IMG/VR virus record: IMGVR_UViG_3300030328_004673
Span: 1-38,548 of that record
Strand: one strand, 5' to 3'
From: a virus
DNA: 38,548 bases
The position numbers and the translations under genes were made by a program. Below the pieces are notes generated by a model. The model saw nothing but the letters and a program-made list of their open reading frames with translations. It made no database searches and was not told the DNA's origin. Shown here one piece after another: positions 21,604 to 30,328 of the stretch; the first letter of the stretch is position 1; each line of letters starts with the position of its first letter.

Positions 21604-23325
21604 TTACTGATCCATCACTTTGCGGATTTGATCCTCTGGCACACCGACCGACCGAAGATACTCTTCTAAAGTCAATCCGTTTTCATCTAGCGCCTTGTCT
21701 AGTTGGTCCATTGACCACGGCAGATTTTCATCCATGTTGGCCAGAACTTCTAAAGCTCGACCTTTTGATTCGCCTAATGGGTAATCAGGTTCATCTGGGG
21801 GATTGGCATTCAACTTTGCAATTTCAGCCATTGACTTTTTCATAGCTGGGGTAACGTCAGGCAGGTCAGGTCGATCTCTCGGATTAGCGCGCAAGTCGTC
21901 AGTATTAGCACTTGACTGTGCCATTTGTGATCGCAAGTCAGGCAAGTCCGGACTAAACGCTTGTTCTAACGCTTCTTCGTCCTCATCCCGAAATTTTAGA
22001 TCACGCAGGTCTTCGCCTTGCTGTTCTGCTTGATATTTTATAAGAGCCTCGGGCGTGAGCGAATCCTCTAACTGAACCCTTTTTTGCTCCTCTGAATTAT
22101 CAACGTAGTTCGGGTTATAAAGTTCTTCTCGTGTGTCTTCTAGCAACTCATCACGAGCTTGATCAATTTCTGCTGTTTCAGCGTTTTCAGCAAATTCCCT
22201 ATCCAATGACTCATCATTAGCTTTTTGTTTCGCTTCATTCTCTGCATCAATTTGAGTATTTAGTTCTACAAGGTTTTGATCTATTTGTGCGTGGTCACTC
22301 GCGACTCTAGCGGGCTCATCATCAAGCAAATCGTACAGCCAATTTTCATCCTCTTGCGTCATTGCAGACGATGCGATTGGTTCCTCAACCACTTCGGTTA
22401 CTGTGCGGTCAGTGCGTCTATTGCCACCAAACAAACGTCCCAGGCGAGTACGAGCCACAGCTCGGCCAGGCAAAGGAGCTCCTACCGCACCGAATGGATT
22501 GTCGTACGCATCAATAATTTCTCGGCGTCGACCTTCCCAATAGTCATCACCCTTTGGCGCCTCTGGCATTGCGAACTGACTTTCAAGTTGCGAACGCATT
22601 TGCCCAGGACGATAGCGAACTAGGTTTTCTGGTACACCTGCGTCTAGCATTTTCTTTTGCAAGGCCTCTTTGTCCTTAATCCCGTCGAGTTGCGTCCATT
22701 TTTCAACGTAATCAGCTACGACACTTAAAGCCTGATTGATTCCGCGACCGTCCCCTGTAAGCGACGCAATACCTTCTACAGGACCTGGACCGCCTTTGTA
22801 GGCATTTGCTAATCGGTCGCGATCGCCAAAGTCGCCCCAAACATCAAGAGGCAATCCACCTTGTTCTACTTGTTGTCGAAGCTTTAAAATCTCTTGTGGC
22901 AACAGGTTAGTTAAATACGTTGCCGCGGCTTGCTCTTGTTTATCATCGGGCTTCATTAAGACATTCTCGCCACCTAGGGCGTTTTCGATTTGACCTTGAA
23001 TGTGATTGAGACGATTAACGAGCAGCTGCTCCTGTGCGTCAGTCAACAGATCTGCATCATCGACAGCTTTATCAATTGCAGTCTCACGATCTTCCAACGC
23101 ATCATCGTAACTGCCTTGATAGCGCATACGTTCACGCTCTAATTGTTGTAGAGCTCTTAGCTTTGCTGTTGGGTCCATTGCCTGGACGCGCATGCGGAAC
23201 AGTTCAGTAGTCCACGGCGTTCGAACCTTCAGATAGTTAGCCATCATAGAGGCAAACTGATTGAAGTTTTTACCTGGAGGCGCCACATAATAAACGTTTG
23301 GCGACAGTTGCTGTAATTCAGCCAT
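21604..23325 (-). CDS. Putative internal virion protein, 573 aa
   Basis: The ATG at 23325 overlaps the upstream stop (TAATG) and has GGAGG. The N-terminal 180 residues are mixed helical (NQFASMMANYLKVRTPW, TDAQEQLLVNRLNHIQGQIENAL). Residues about 300-470 are strongly acidic and disordered-looking (EEPIASSAMTQEDENWLYDLLDD, then TREELYNPNYVDNSEEQKRV; repeated DLPDL and RPDLPDVTP). It probably is packaged in the capsid with the 16932 and 23325 neighbours. No family is recognised with certainty. Confidence 0.6.
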   Translation of the reverse strand: MAELQQLSPNVYYVAPPGKNFNQFASMMANYLKVRTPWTTELFRMRVQAMDPTAKLRALQQLERERMRYQGSYDDALEDRETAIDKAVDDADLLTDAQEQLLVNRLNHIQGQIENALGGENVLMKPDDKQEQAAATYLTNLLPQEILKLRQQVEQGGLPLDVWGDFGDRDRLANAYKGGPGPVEGIASLTGDGRGINQALSVVADYVEKWTQLDGIKDKEALQKKMLDAGVPENLVRYRPGQMRSQLESQFAMPEAPKGDDYWEGRRREIIDAYDNPFGAVGAPLPGRAVARTRLGRLFGGNRRTDRTVTEVVEEPIASSAMTQEDENWLYDLLDDEPARVASDHAQIDQNLVELNTQIDAENEAKQKANDESLDREFAENAETAEIDQARDELLEDTREELYNPNYVDNSEEQKRVQLEDSLTPEALIKYQAEQQGEDLRDLKFRDEDEEALEQAFSPDLPDLRSQMAQSSANTDDLRANPRDRPDLPDVTPAMKKSMAEIAKLNANPPDEPDYPLGESKGRALEVLANMDENLPWSMDQLDKALDENGLTLEEYLRSVGVPEDQIRKVMDQ

Positions 23326-23963
23326 TAGACATCCTCCTCAAGGCCATCTAGAAAATCAATGATACGTTGCGGGTTTTTGCGTATTTCGTTGTCAACACGC
23401 GCGTACATTGCTTGTTGTTCGGGGGTCATGCCTGCTAGTAGGTTGGTCGTTGTCTCTGGAGGCGGAGCAGCAAGCATGGCTAAATCGGCACCAACGCCCT
23501 GCATCAAGCCAAGCATTGCATTTTGACTGTCTGTTTGATAGCCCAACCTTCCTGCTCGCAACGCAGCAATTTCTGCATCAAGTTCACGTCGACGTTGTTG
23601 AGCTCGATTAAGAGCATCCATGTTAAGCAGACGTCTCGCGTCAGTTTCTGTTTTTAGAATTTCAGATGCAGTGTCACGTCGGCTTTCAAGTAAATCAGCA
23701 CCGCTGTTCATTTCAGCGATGCCTAACAGTGAATCGTTTTGGTCCTGCAGTTGACGGCCCCTATTCGCAAGAGGTGACAGTATCTGCGCTTCCTGCATTG
23801 CCTGTTGAGCCTCATTGATGCCGGTACCGTCACGTTCTCGTTCAAGCTTTTTTTGTTCTTCGTCGAGCTCTTCAGCACGCTTTTTGGCTTGTTGTGATGC
23901 CGTAATCGCACCAATACCCTGCGTACCTAAAGAAGCCGCCATTAACGCTAACATTGGGTCCAT
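23325..23963 (-). CDS. Putative internal virion or core protein, 212 aa
   Basis: The ATG at 23963 (MDPMLALMAAS) follows GGGAGGATAAC; an upstream extension in frame is less likely. After a short hydrophobic, glycine-rich N-terminus (LALMAASLGTQGIGAITA) the protein is coiled coil (AKKRAEELDEEQKKLERERD) and helical. The layout, a short hydrophobic segment followed by coiled coil, is usual for small ejection proteins such as P22 gp7-like or T7 gp14-like. It directly precedes two larger internal proteins, so a three-part ejection apparatus is plausible. Confidence 0.6.
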   Translation of the reverse strand: MDPMLALMAASLGTQGIGAITASQQAKKRAEELDEEQKKLERERDGTGINEAQQAMQEAQILSPLANRGRQLQDQNDSLLGIAEMNSGADLLESRRDTASEILKTETDARRLLNMDALNRAQQRRRELDAEIAALRAGRLGYQTDSQNAMLGLMQGVGADLAMLAAPPPETTTNLLAGMTPEQQAMYARVDNEIRKNPQRIIDFLDGLEEDV

Positions 23964-23964
23964 G

Positions 23965-24873
23965 TTATCCTCCCTCTCCGCTTCCAGGAAATGTTTCAAT
24001 AAGTAAGTTTCTTACACCAAGACAAACTTGTAGAACTTTAGGCGAAGCTACACCTTTGTCATACAGCAAGCCTATGTCGTACCAGCCGGCTTGTGTAACG
24101 CTAAACACATCGCAATTTTCAAAGTGACAAACCGGCATATAGCCAACGGCTTTGTCTGGATAAGAGCCTGAATCCACCCAACTTTCAAACTCACTAAGCG
24201 GTTGAGCTCCTGCTCCGTCTTTCCAATTGACAATGTCAATGACTTTTTCTTGCGGATAAATTACCCGTCTTGTGACAGGACGCTCGGTCCAACTTGTATC
24301 ACCAACTTTTTTATACGCTAGAGTAAACGATCCCGCACGACTGCCTGTTGCCACCTGTGGATATGTTGCGACAGGTTGAGACAAGTAAGATGACGCCCCC
24401 TCCGGATCGGCCTGCTCCATCTCGCTCATCACAATGTATTGCCAACTAGCAAACAATTGAACTAGCGTATTAGCCTCGAGGTAAACTCTGCGTCCCATAT
24501 GCGGTACGATGCTTTTCTCATACGGCTGAAGCAACTGCGGATAAATAGTGATCCGTGTTGGTGACGGCATGCCTGTCCATGTATGACACCACGGTACGAC
24601 GTAAGGGCTTTGGACATGAACCGGTGACAAGCGGTCGCCATTTCCGCGACTATCTGAAAACACAGACTGCAGCGACCCGAGCGTTCCATGTATCGGAAAT
24701 CCATAGCTTTCTGTTTTGTACAAATCGATTGTTTCTATCGACCCGTTTACAATGTCAGGAACAATAATTCCGCTATCGACGTATTCACGAGCCGCTTCTA
24801 AGGCTGTGTTTACATCACTTGGAGTCATTGAGTTGCCATTTGCAACTAATGCAAAGGGATTAATAAACGCCAT
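23965..24873 (-). CDS. Tail-associated protein, paralogue 3, 302 aa
   Basis: The ATG at 24873 shares a base with the upstream stop (TGATG). The N-terminus has MTPSDVNTALEAAREYVDSGII, like LTPHEINNTLRQVIGEYNGRLD of the 25532 gene, and the C-terminus GVRNLLIETF is like GPRNLFIRQV. The middle is beta-rich with Tyr/Trp (VVPWCHTWTGMPSPTRITIY). It is the longest of three consecutive related proteins. They may form a spike, tip or head-fibre complex around the tail. The exact role is unknown. Confidence 0.6.
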   Translation of the reverse strand: MAFINPFALVANGNSMTPSDVNTALEAAREYVDSGIIVPDIVNGSIETIDLYKTESYGFPIHGTLGSLQSVFSDSRGNGDRLSPVHVQSPYVVPWCHTWTGMPSPTRITIYPQLLQPYEKSIVPHMGRRVYLEANTLVQLFASWQYIVMSEMEQADPEGASSYLSQPVATYPQVATGSRAGSFTLAYKKVGDTSWTERPVTRRVIYPQEKVIDIVNWKDGAGAQPLSEFESWVDSGSYPDKAVGYMPVCHFENCDVFSVTQAGWYDIGLLYDKGVASPKVLQVCLGVRNLLIETFPGSGEGG

Positions 24874-25529
24874 CACACCACCAATAATTGGCTGCGCTTG
24901 TACTTCATGACATAGAGCAGCGTATGTTGAGGGTTGATTTGACCTACCGTTCGGTATTGAAGATAAAACTTAAGAGAATCTCCAGCCGAAAGCACAATTC
25001 CCGAACTATTGTTGGGGAGGGCTATCATAGTGCTGACCGATCCATGATGGCCAAACACTTCGCTAGAGGCGTAGCCTGTCATAGCTCCACCCACTAAACG
25101 CATGGTTTCATTTATTCCAACAACAACACCGCCACCATTGAGCTCATACGCTAGTCGTATTTGAAATAAAGACCCAGTAGGAATGCCGTGAGGATTTGCG
25201 CCCACAGTACTGTTAAGGTGGACAGTGGCACGCACTACAAGGGCCTCTGCCGATTCCAATAAAATGTCAGAGGTAACAAAACCACTCGGTGGTCCGTAAG
25301 GAATTGTTGACCAACCTGCAGAGGAAATGTTTTGACGTGGTGTTGTGTGCTCTATTCGAGCTGCTAGCGCTGCTACAGGAGCCGCTTGCAACACAGAGCC
25401 ATCAATTCCCTCTTCACGTATGTTAGAGCTGTCTACCTGTGAAGCAGCAAGCGCATTAAGAGGCGTGTTTAAATCACTTACATCTGAAACCTGTCCAACA
25501 GCAGGTGCTATGTAGTTAACTTTTCCCAT
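24873..25529 (-). CDS. Tail-associated protein, paralogue 2, 218 aa
   Basis: The ATG at 25529 follows GAAGAGGTAGTT. The N-terminus has VSDLNTPLNALAASQVDSSNIREEGIDGSVLQ, which keeps the N-T/PL and SxNI patterns of its neighbours. The rest is a predicted beta sandwich (ALVVRATVHLNSTVG, LFQIRLAYELNGGG, DSLKFYLQYRTVG). It is the second of three related genes. Confidence 0.6.
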   Translation of the reverse strand: MGKVNYIAPAVGQVSDVSDLNTPLNALAASQVDSSNIREEGIDGSVLQAAPVAALAARIEHTTPRQNISSAGWSTIPYGPPSGFVTSDILLESAEALVVRATVHLNSTVGANPHGIPTGSLFQIRLAYELNGGGVVVGINETMRLVGGAMTGYASSEVFGHHGSVSTMIALPNNSSGIVLSAGDSLKFYLQYRTVGQINPQHTLLYVMKYKRSQLLVV

Positions 25530-25531
25530 AA

Positions 25532-26173
25532 CTACCTCTTCACCTGCCTGATAAATAAGTTTCTTGGTCCAATCTGGTACGCCGTGGGCGCTACAGCCAC
25601 CATAGCTGCATAAATATATCTGCCAGAACTACCCACTCGTATGTGCATTCCTACGCGATGCTGTCCTGCACCAATCGGCACGTATTGTTTTACGTGTCGC
25701 GATGAATAGGCGTAGGCTGCGCTCATGCCTGACTCGGCAACCACTCGACCATCTACCGTTACAACGAGACTCCACGGGTGGTTGTATGGCTTGTCAGGAA
25801 CTGTCGGTGTTTCAGCATCAATTCCTAACGATTGAACCGTAACAGACCCTTCTATAATCAAGCCGCCATCTGTCGTATTGATCAACATTTCCATTTTGTC
25901 TGTACCAACAGCAGTACGTGGAACAGGGTACATAGTACCGACAGGCTGACCTTTGGACTCAAGCGTAATCGATGAGCTCTCACCGATATAGTCGTAGGAC
26001 GTGGCCGCTTCTGCAGCAAGCTTTACAGCCGGAATAGCCGACTGATTAAAGTTATCTCGGTCTAAACGACCGTTATACTCACCTATTACCTGCCTCAACG
26101 TGTTGTTGATTTCGTGCGGCGTAAGTGGGAGCCCGTCAGTCAACGGCTTTTCTGGTCGGAATACCTTTGCCAT
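25532..26173 (-). CDS. Tail-associated protein, paralogue 1, 213 aa
   Basis: The ATG at 26173 overlaps the nozzle stop (TAATG). The N-terminus is a helical element (LTPHEINNTLRQVIGEYNG, LDRDNFNQSAI) like those found before trimeric beta structures in phage tail proteins. The rest is beta-rich (GLIIEGSVTVQSLG, WSLVVTVDGRVVAES, HRVGMHIRVGSSGRYIYAAMV). It is the first of three consecutive related genes right after the nozzle, so it likely sits at the tail tip. Confidence 0.6.
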   Translation of the reverse strand: MAKVFRPEKPLTDGLPLTPHEINNTLRQVIGEYNGRLDRDNFNQSAIPAVKLAAEAATSYDYIGESSSITLESKGQPVGTMYPVPRTAVGTDKMEMLINTTDGGLIIEGSVTVQSLGIDAETPTVPDKPYNHPWSLVVTVDGRVVAESGMSAAYAYSSRHVKQYVPIGAGQHRVGMHIRVGSSGRYIYAAMVAVAPTAYQIGPRNLFIRQVKR

Positions 26174-28428
26174 TAGACCGCCTTCGGAGTTAGTTTTTTA
26201 ATTTGAGTTGGCGAACGACTTGGTACAACCTCAAGATCATAACTAACGAGAGCAAATCTACCCTCTTCCGATGCCGTGGTACTCAAAGCTGCAAGAGCAT
26301 AAAGGCTTTCAAATGCTTGCAGTGGCGCCGGCCCTGCTGTCGTATCGAGCCGCAATATCGTTGATCGATAGTCTGCGTAAACGCTTTGGCCCCATACACC
26401 TAAAGACCAAAGCAGCTGCTCACGCTCACTGTTTAAATATCGAACGAGCTCACTGCCTACATTGCTAATGGCATTGTGATCTGTAGCCCAGGCTCCTAGT
26501 AACTTTGCATCTAGCCCATAATCAATCACCACTGGCTGATAGTGAATGACCATGGTGCGCTCGTAGCGAGTACCAAAATCCAACCAGGCTGTGTGGTACT
26601 GAGGGTTAACGTTGCGAAGATCACCTAGCGCGTTGCTTGCAGGACTATATAGTAGAACCCCATCAAGGCTGTTTGCAGTGGTCCAAGAGCCTACAAATAA
26701 CCTTTGGTATTCATCATGCGACGACGCAAAACAATTGACCGGGTACCCATCACGAAGAGTCCAAGTGCGGTTGGCGTAGTGATAACATAAACCAAGGTTA
26801 GGTTGACTCTTCCCAATGGCTGGCACCTGAATCCAAACTTCTTGATCTTTATAATTTACGGCTGATTGAACGTTTACAAGATTCTCAACAAATACTTGTT
26901 CTCGCCAAACCTTATCAATCGCCTTGCTAAGGTGAGTTAATTTCGCTTGAGAATCTAAACGCTCTAGCAGGTACACTCCGTTTTCAGAGACAAACATGAG
27001 GCCCATTGGGGTAGCAGCAAACCCATTTGGGGAAGAGCTGCCTATTTCTTCGGTGAGCGTGACTGAACGAAAGCTACCTGGTTCGCCTTGTATTAAATAA
27101 ATACCCCGTTGCTTAAACACAACAAGCGTGTTGTCTGTAGCGAACATGCCTGTAATTTCACCACTGTCACGGTCACCGAGCTGTAGGAAATTTCGAAATG
27201 GAAACTGCTCAACGTAAAGCGGAGCGCTGTAAAACACGCGATCAGGGTACTCACTACATCCAGCCAGAAAACAAGTGCCTTTCATCATTCGGATAAACTT
27301 CGCACCACGAGGAAATGCACCTACGTTTTGCGGATTAAACAACTGACGGAGCTCGGTGTCTGGCTTGTCGTCGACATACATAATGCCAGCGCCGACCTCA
27401 AACGTCTCAATGAGAAAGCATTCAAACTCTTGGGAGTTGACGGTGTTTACAGATTCGTTTTGCGGTTGGTATTGCTGAACACCTAATAACGTTAAAACAG
27501 AATCTTTATAGTCTAATTTATAGTTATAAACGCCACCTGTTTCCTTAGCGTAGTTTGTTTCTGATACGCGAAGGTTTGCAGTCCGATACAAACGAATAGC
27601 TGAAACATTTTCAGGAGCCTCTTCAATTTGAACGCTGATTGAACGCTTGTTTCGTCGGAGCTCATTGCGTCCAGAAACAAATACCAATTCAGACAACGGA
27701 GACTCTTGGCCTAAATCATTAACATAGCTAATTGCATACCCATATCGCCAAAGCGGATTTGGAAATGTGTCACTGTGTGGCGTACCGACGCCACGTTGCT
27801 GGTTCGCCAATACATCACAACCACGAATAGGCGAGGACTGGTCGTCTACATAGACGTCTAATTCGCGATTTACACTCGGATTCCATAGACCAATTGCGCG
27901 TCCTGTTCGATCTTCTTGATCAAAATCAACATTCTGATCTGCAACAATAGGGGGCTTGGGTGCTCGATCAAACCCTATACGTACAACCTTGGTGCCATCC
28001 CATCGGGCCGGCTCGTCATATCCGTTAATAAAATAAAGCCAGCCCCCATTGGCCATGTATTGAGTGCGTGACCAGGGTCCGTCTTTAGTTGTTCTGCCAC
28101 TCACGACCGTGGTTAGTTGATCACCACTGCTTATACTTGGATTCCAATAAGCTAACGTACACTGACCGCTTAGTTGATACTCGACCATAAGGTATCGCCG
28201 AGCTCCGTTGTGCTGTGACCACCAGTGTAGCGTTTCAATCGACAAGCCAGGCTGCGGCAAACCAGCCTCGGTAACTGAAACCACAGGAACCAGTCCGCCC
28301 GACTCCCTCCAGGCACCTCTGGGATCGTGCCGCAAGTTGATCGCCTTGTCGGCATACGGAGCAGTCGCTGACCAACTCTGATCGATACCGAGAGGATTGT
28401 CGACTGATATGATAGAGGTCGTTCTCAC
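26173..28428 (-). CDS. Tail nozzle / tail tubular protein B-like, 751 aa
   Basis: The GTG at 28428 overlaps the upstream stop (GTGA). It begins with NPLGIDQSWSATAPYADKAINLRHDPRGAW. The segments ITGMFATDNTLVVFKQRGIYLIQGEPG, SPNGFAATPMGLMFVSENGVYLL and WTLRDGYPVNCFASSHDEYQRLFVGSW are typical of propeller-like blades in T7 gp12/P22 gp10-type nozzle proteins, from memory. It would form the distal tail tube from which DNA exits. It follows a connector-like gene, as in short-tailed phages. Confidence 0.75.
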   Translation of the reverse strand: MRTTSIISVDNPLGIDQSWSATAPYADKAINLRHDPRGAWRESGGLVPVVSVTEAGLPQPGLSIETLHWWSQHNGARRYLMVEYQLSGQCTLAYWNPSISSGDQLTTVVSGRTTKDGPWSRTQYMANGGWLYFINGYDEPARWDGTKVVRIGFDRAPKPPIVADQNVDFDQEDRTGRAIGLWNPSVNRELDVYVDDQSSPIRGCDVLANQQRGVGTPHSDTFPNPLWRYGYAISYVNDLGQESPLSELVFVSGRNELRRNKRSISVQIEEAPENVSAIRLYRTANLRVSETNYAKETGGVYNYKLDYKDSVLTLLGVQQYQPQNESVNTVNSQEFECFLIETFEVGAGIMYVDDKPDTELRQLFNPQNVGAFPRGAKFIRMMKGTCFLAGCSEYPDRVFYSAPLYVEQFPFRNFLQLGDRDSGEITGMFATDNTLVVFKQRGIYLIQGEPGSFRSVTLTEEIGSSSPNGFAATPMGLMFVSENGVYLLERLDSQAKLTHLSKAIDKVWREQVFVENLVNVQSAVNYKDQEVWIQVPAIGKSQPNLGLCYHYANRTWTLRDGYPVNCFASSHDEYQRLFVGSWTTANSLDGVLLYSPASNALGDLRNVNPQYHTAWLDFGTRYERTMVIHYQPVVIDYGLDAKLLGAWATDHNAISNVGSELVRYLNSEREQLLWSLGVWGQSVYADYRSTILRLDTTAGPAPLQAFESLYALAALSTTASEEGRFALVSYDLEVVPSRSPTQIKKLTPKAV

Positions 28429-29798
28429 GGTCCACCGAATTCAATCTTTGGCTTAAGGATGAAGCTCGTGGCTGTACCCCACAACCCACGACGCGCATTT
28501 GTAGAGCGCGATGTTAAGTATCGACGGCGCATTTTATCAAGCAACGAAGCGCTCATTTTACCGTGATGAGCTGCTAATGCAGAACCGTCTGTTTGCGCAG
28601 CTATTTGCTCAACAACCAAATGGACTAAAAGACTGTGGAACTCCTGTGGAAAATGCGGAACATCTCGGTCTTCCTCTAATAATGGAGGCAAATAATGGTA
28701 ACGAATTGAAAGCTTTATTACCCGATCTGGCTTCGGATAAAGACGAAAGTAATGTGCTGGAAGCGGTTCGGAATATCGTTGGACAAGCAGTTGCTCAACG
28801 ACGCCATCACTCACAGCGGTCACGTCAGAGTTTAGGCCCAACGCGCTCCCAGCGTTAATTCTGTACCAAGCTCCTGGCGCTTCATTTGCCTTTAAAGCTT
28901 GGCGTCTACGATACAACACCTTGTTAGCACCAAAATCAACTAACGGACTAGCAGGGTCACCGATTACAGGAGTATTTGTAAAATTCGTTTGAGTGCTGGT
29001 TTGCGTAATCGACAATGATGCGCTTGGCCCTGTCTCAATTCCAGCCGAAACCCATGTGAACATGTACTCGTATGTGTTGTTTGGAATAAGAGACCCACCA
29101 GCAGATGCTGATAGCGCCACTGTTGAAACATCAGGTGGTCGGCTAAACTGTTGTTGGCCAAACTCCGCACCAAGTTGCGCGTTGTTTGGGCCACCATATT
29201 CAGCCGAGGTCCTATATTCTTGCGCTGTCTGATTTTCTAATACAAATGCGAGAGGCGTACCGTGTTGGTCTTCGTACAACGGACGGCGCTGTTCTTCCCA
29301 TTGAGTCACAGCAGAAAGCGGACCACGCTGATCTTCACGATTAACAATACCCAACACGTCAACACAATCAGGTGGTAAACGCCAACGCTCAAACGATATG
29401 ACTGCAGGCGCACTACCTGTGTGAGTGGACGTCGTCCAATTACGAACCCACGGGCCACCTGCTTCAGCAGAAATAACGCCTATCGTGTGACTTACGCCAT
29501 CAGGATCAGTAATGACTGCACCCTCAAGACCATACGTGTTGTAGGTAGCAGCAAATGCAGCAAGGCTTGCTTTATACGAGCCTGCTGTCCATGCAACATC
29601 GGGGTCAGTAGCAGCGCCCTGGAGGTCAGGCATTACGGTGTAGTCTACGGTTTTCTGTAGAAAATCCCACGCATGACCACTGCAAAGCTGACGGTAGACA
29701 TTATTGATGCGGCGAATAACTGAAGACTCGTAGGACGAGCTCTGTGGATCAAAGCTAAGTGCGTCGGCTATTTCCTGTCGGATCTGTCCGAGGTTCAT
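28425..29798 (-). CDS. Head-tail connector / tail tubular protein A-like, 457 aa
   Basis: The ATG at 29798 (MNLGQIRQEIADAL) has GGGGAC upstream. The N-terminal helix NLGQIRQEIADALSFDPQ and SVIRRINNVYRQLCSGHAWDFLQKTVDYTV recall gp11/gp4-type adaptor proteins that bind the portal, which begin with a similar helical bundle. The middle has an Ig-like beta part (STVALSASAGGSLIPNNTYEYMFTW). The gene starts just after a transcription terminator. It lies between capsid and nozzle genes, the usual place for the adaptor. Confidence 0.7.
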   Translation of the reverse strand: MNLGQIRQEIADALSFDPQSSSYESSVIRRINNVYRQLCSGHAWDFLQKTVDYTVMPDLQGAATDPDVAWTAGSYKASLAAFAATYNTYGLEGAVITDPDGVSHTIGVISAEAGGPWVRNWTTSTHTGSAPAVISFERWRLPPDCVDVLGIVNREDQRGPLSAVTQWEEQRRPLYEDQHGTPLAFVLENQTAQEYRTSAEYGGPNNAQLGAEFGQQQFSRPPDVSTVALSASAGGSLIPNNTYEYMFTWVSAGIETGPSASLSITQTSTQTNFTNTPVIGDPASPLVDFGANKVLYRRRQALKANEAPGAWYRINAGSALGLNSDVTAVSDGVVEQLLVQRYSEPLPAHYFRLYPKPDRVIKLSIRYHYLPPLLEEDRDVPHFPQEFHSLLVHLVVEQIAAQTDGSALAAHHGKMSASLLDKMRRRYLTSRSTNARRGLWGTATSFILKPKIEFGGP

Positions 29799-29806
29799 AC
29801 AAGTCC

Positions 29807-29839
29807 CCAAAAAGAACAGCCGGGCTCAAAACCCGGCTG
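29807..29839 (-). terminator. Rho-independent terminator after capsid genes
   Basis: An 8-bp perfect stem CAGCCGGG/CCCGGCTG at 29817-29824 and 29832-29839 with a 7-nt loop is followed on the - strand by TTCTTTTTG (29807-29816). It lies 36 bases after the decoration protein stop and only 9 bases before the connector start codon. Partial read-through would give much more capsid than tail mRNA. Confidence 0.9.
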
Positions 29840-29874
29840 CCTCAAGCACAAAGGTGAGATACCGGCCTAGATTT

Positions 29875-30318
29875 TTATTCGCACTTCACGTAGCAGGGAG
29901 CCAATAGATCAGCGCCTGTTGCGTTTGCGACAAGAGCATATCCAAGTTGGATTTCGCCAGCAGCGGGCGCGGAAGCCGCAGGCACGCCTGCAGTAGCACT
30001 TGGGATAAGCACATCACCAGCGGCGATACCGTTAGGTACGAGAGCAAAGGCACACACGCCGCGCGTGAGTACTTCAACCCAACCGCCTCCGGATTTATCT
30101 TCAAGCACAACACCAACAGGCATGGGAAGCGCAGCAGAATCAAGAGGCTTGACGCTATTGCCAATGCCAAACGCTGCCCCTGCTGGATCAATACCGACCC
30201 ATTGGCCTGCAAGCAGCACCGTGGCAGCTTCGCTATAAAAGCTGCGCACTTGACAATCGCCGTTTTCTTGTGGGTTAAAAGCAGAATCTTTTAACGAGGC
30301 TGTAAATGATCGTGACAT
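29875..30318 (-). CDS. Capsid decoration (cement) protein, 147 aa
   Basis: ATG at 30318 follows TAGGAGATTTAGA. The sequence is small, Ala/Gly/Val-rich and beta-type (ATVLLAGQWVGIDPAGAAFG, PMPVGVVLEDKSGGGWVEVLTRGVCAFALVPNG). This is the pattern of DUF2190-like head decoration proteins, and the position directly after the major capsid gene is typical. It would stabilise the shell from outside. An alternative is a head fibre base. The terminator after it groups it with the capsid gene for high expression. Confidence 0.75.
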   Translation of the reverse strand: MSRSFTASLKDSAFNPQENGDCQVRSFYSEAATVLLAGQWVGIDPAGAAFGIGNSVKPLDSAALPMPVGVVLEDKSGGGWVEVLTRGVCAFALVPNGIAAGDVLIPSATAGVPAASAPAAGEIQLGYALVANATGADLLAPCYVKCE

Positions 30319-30328
30319 TCTAAATCTC

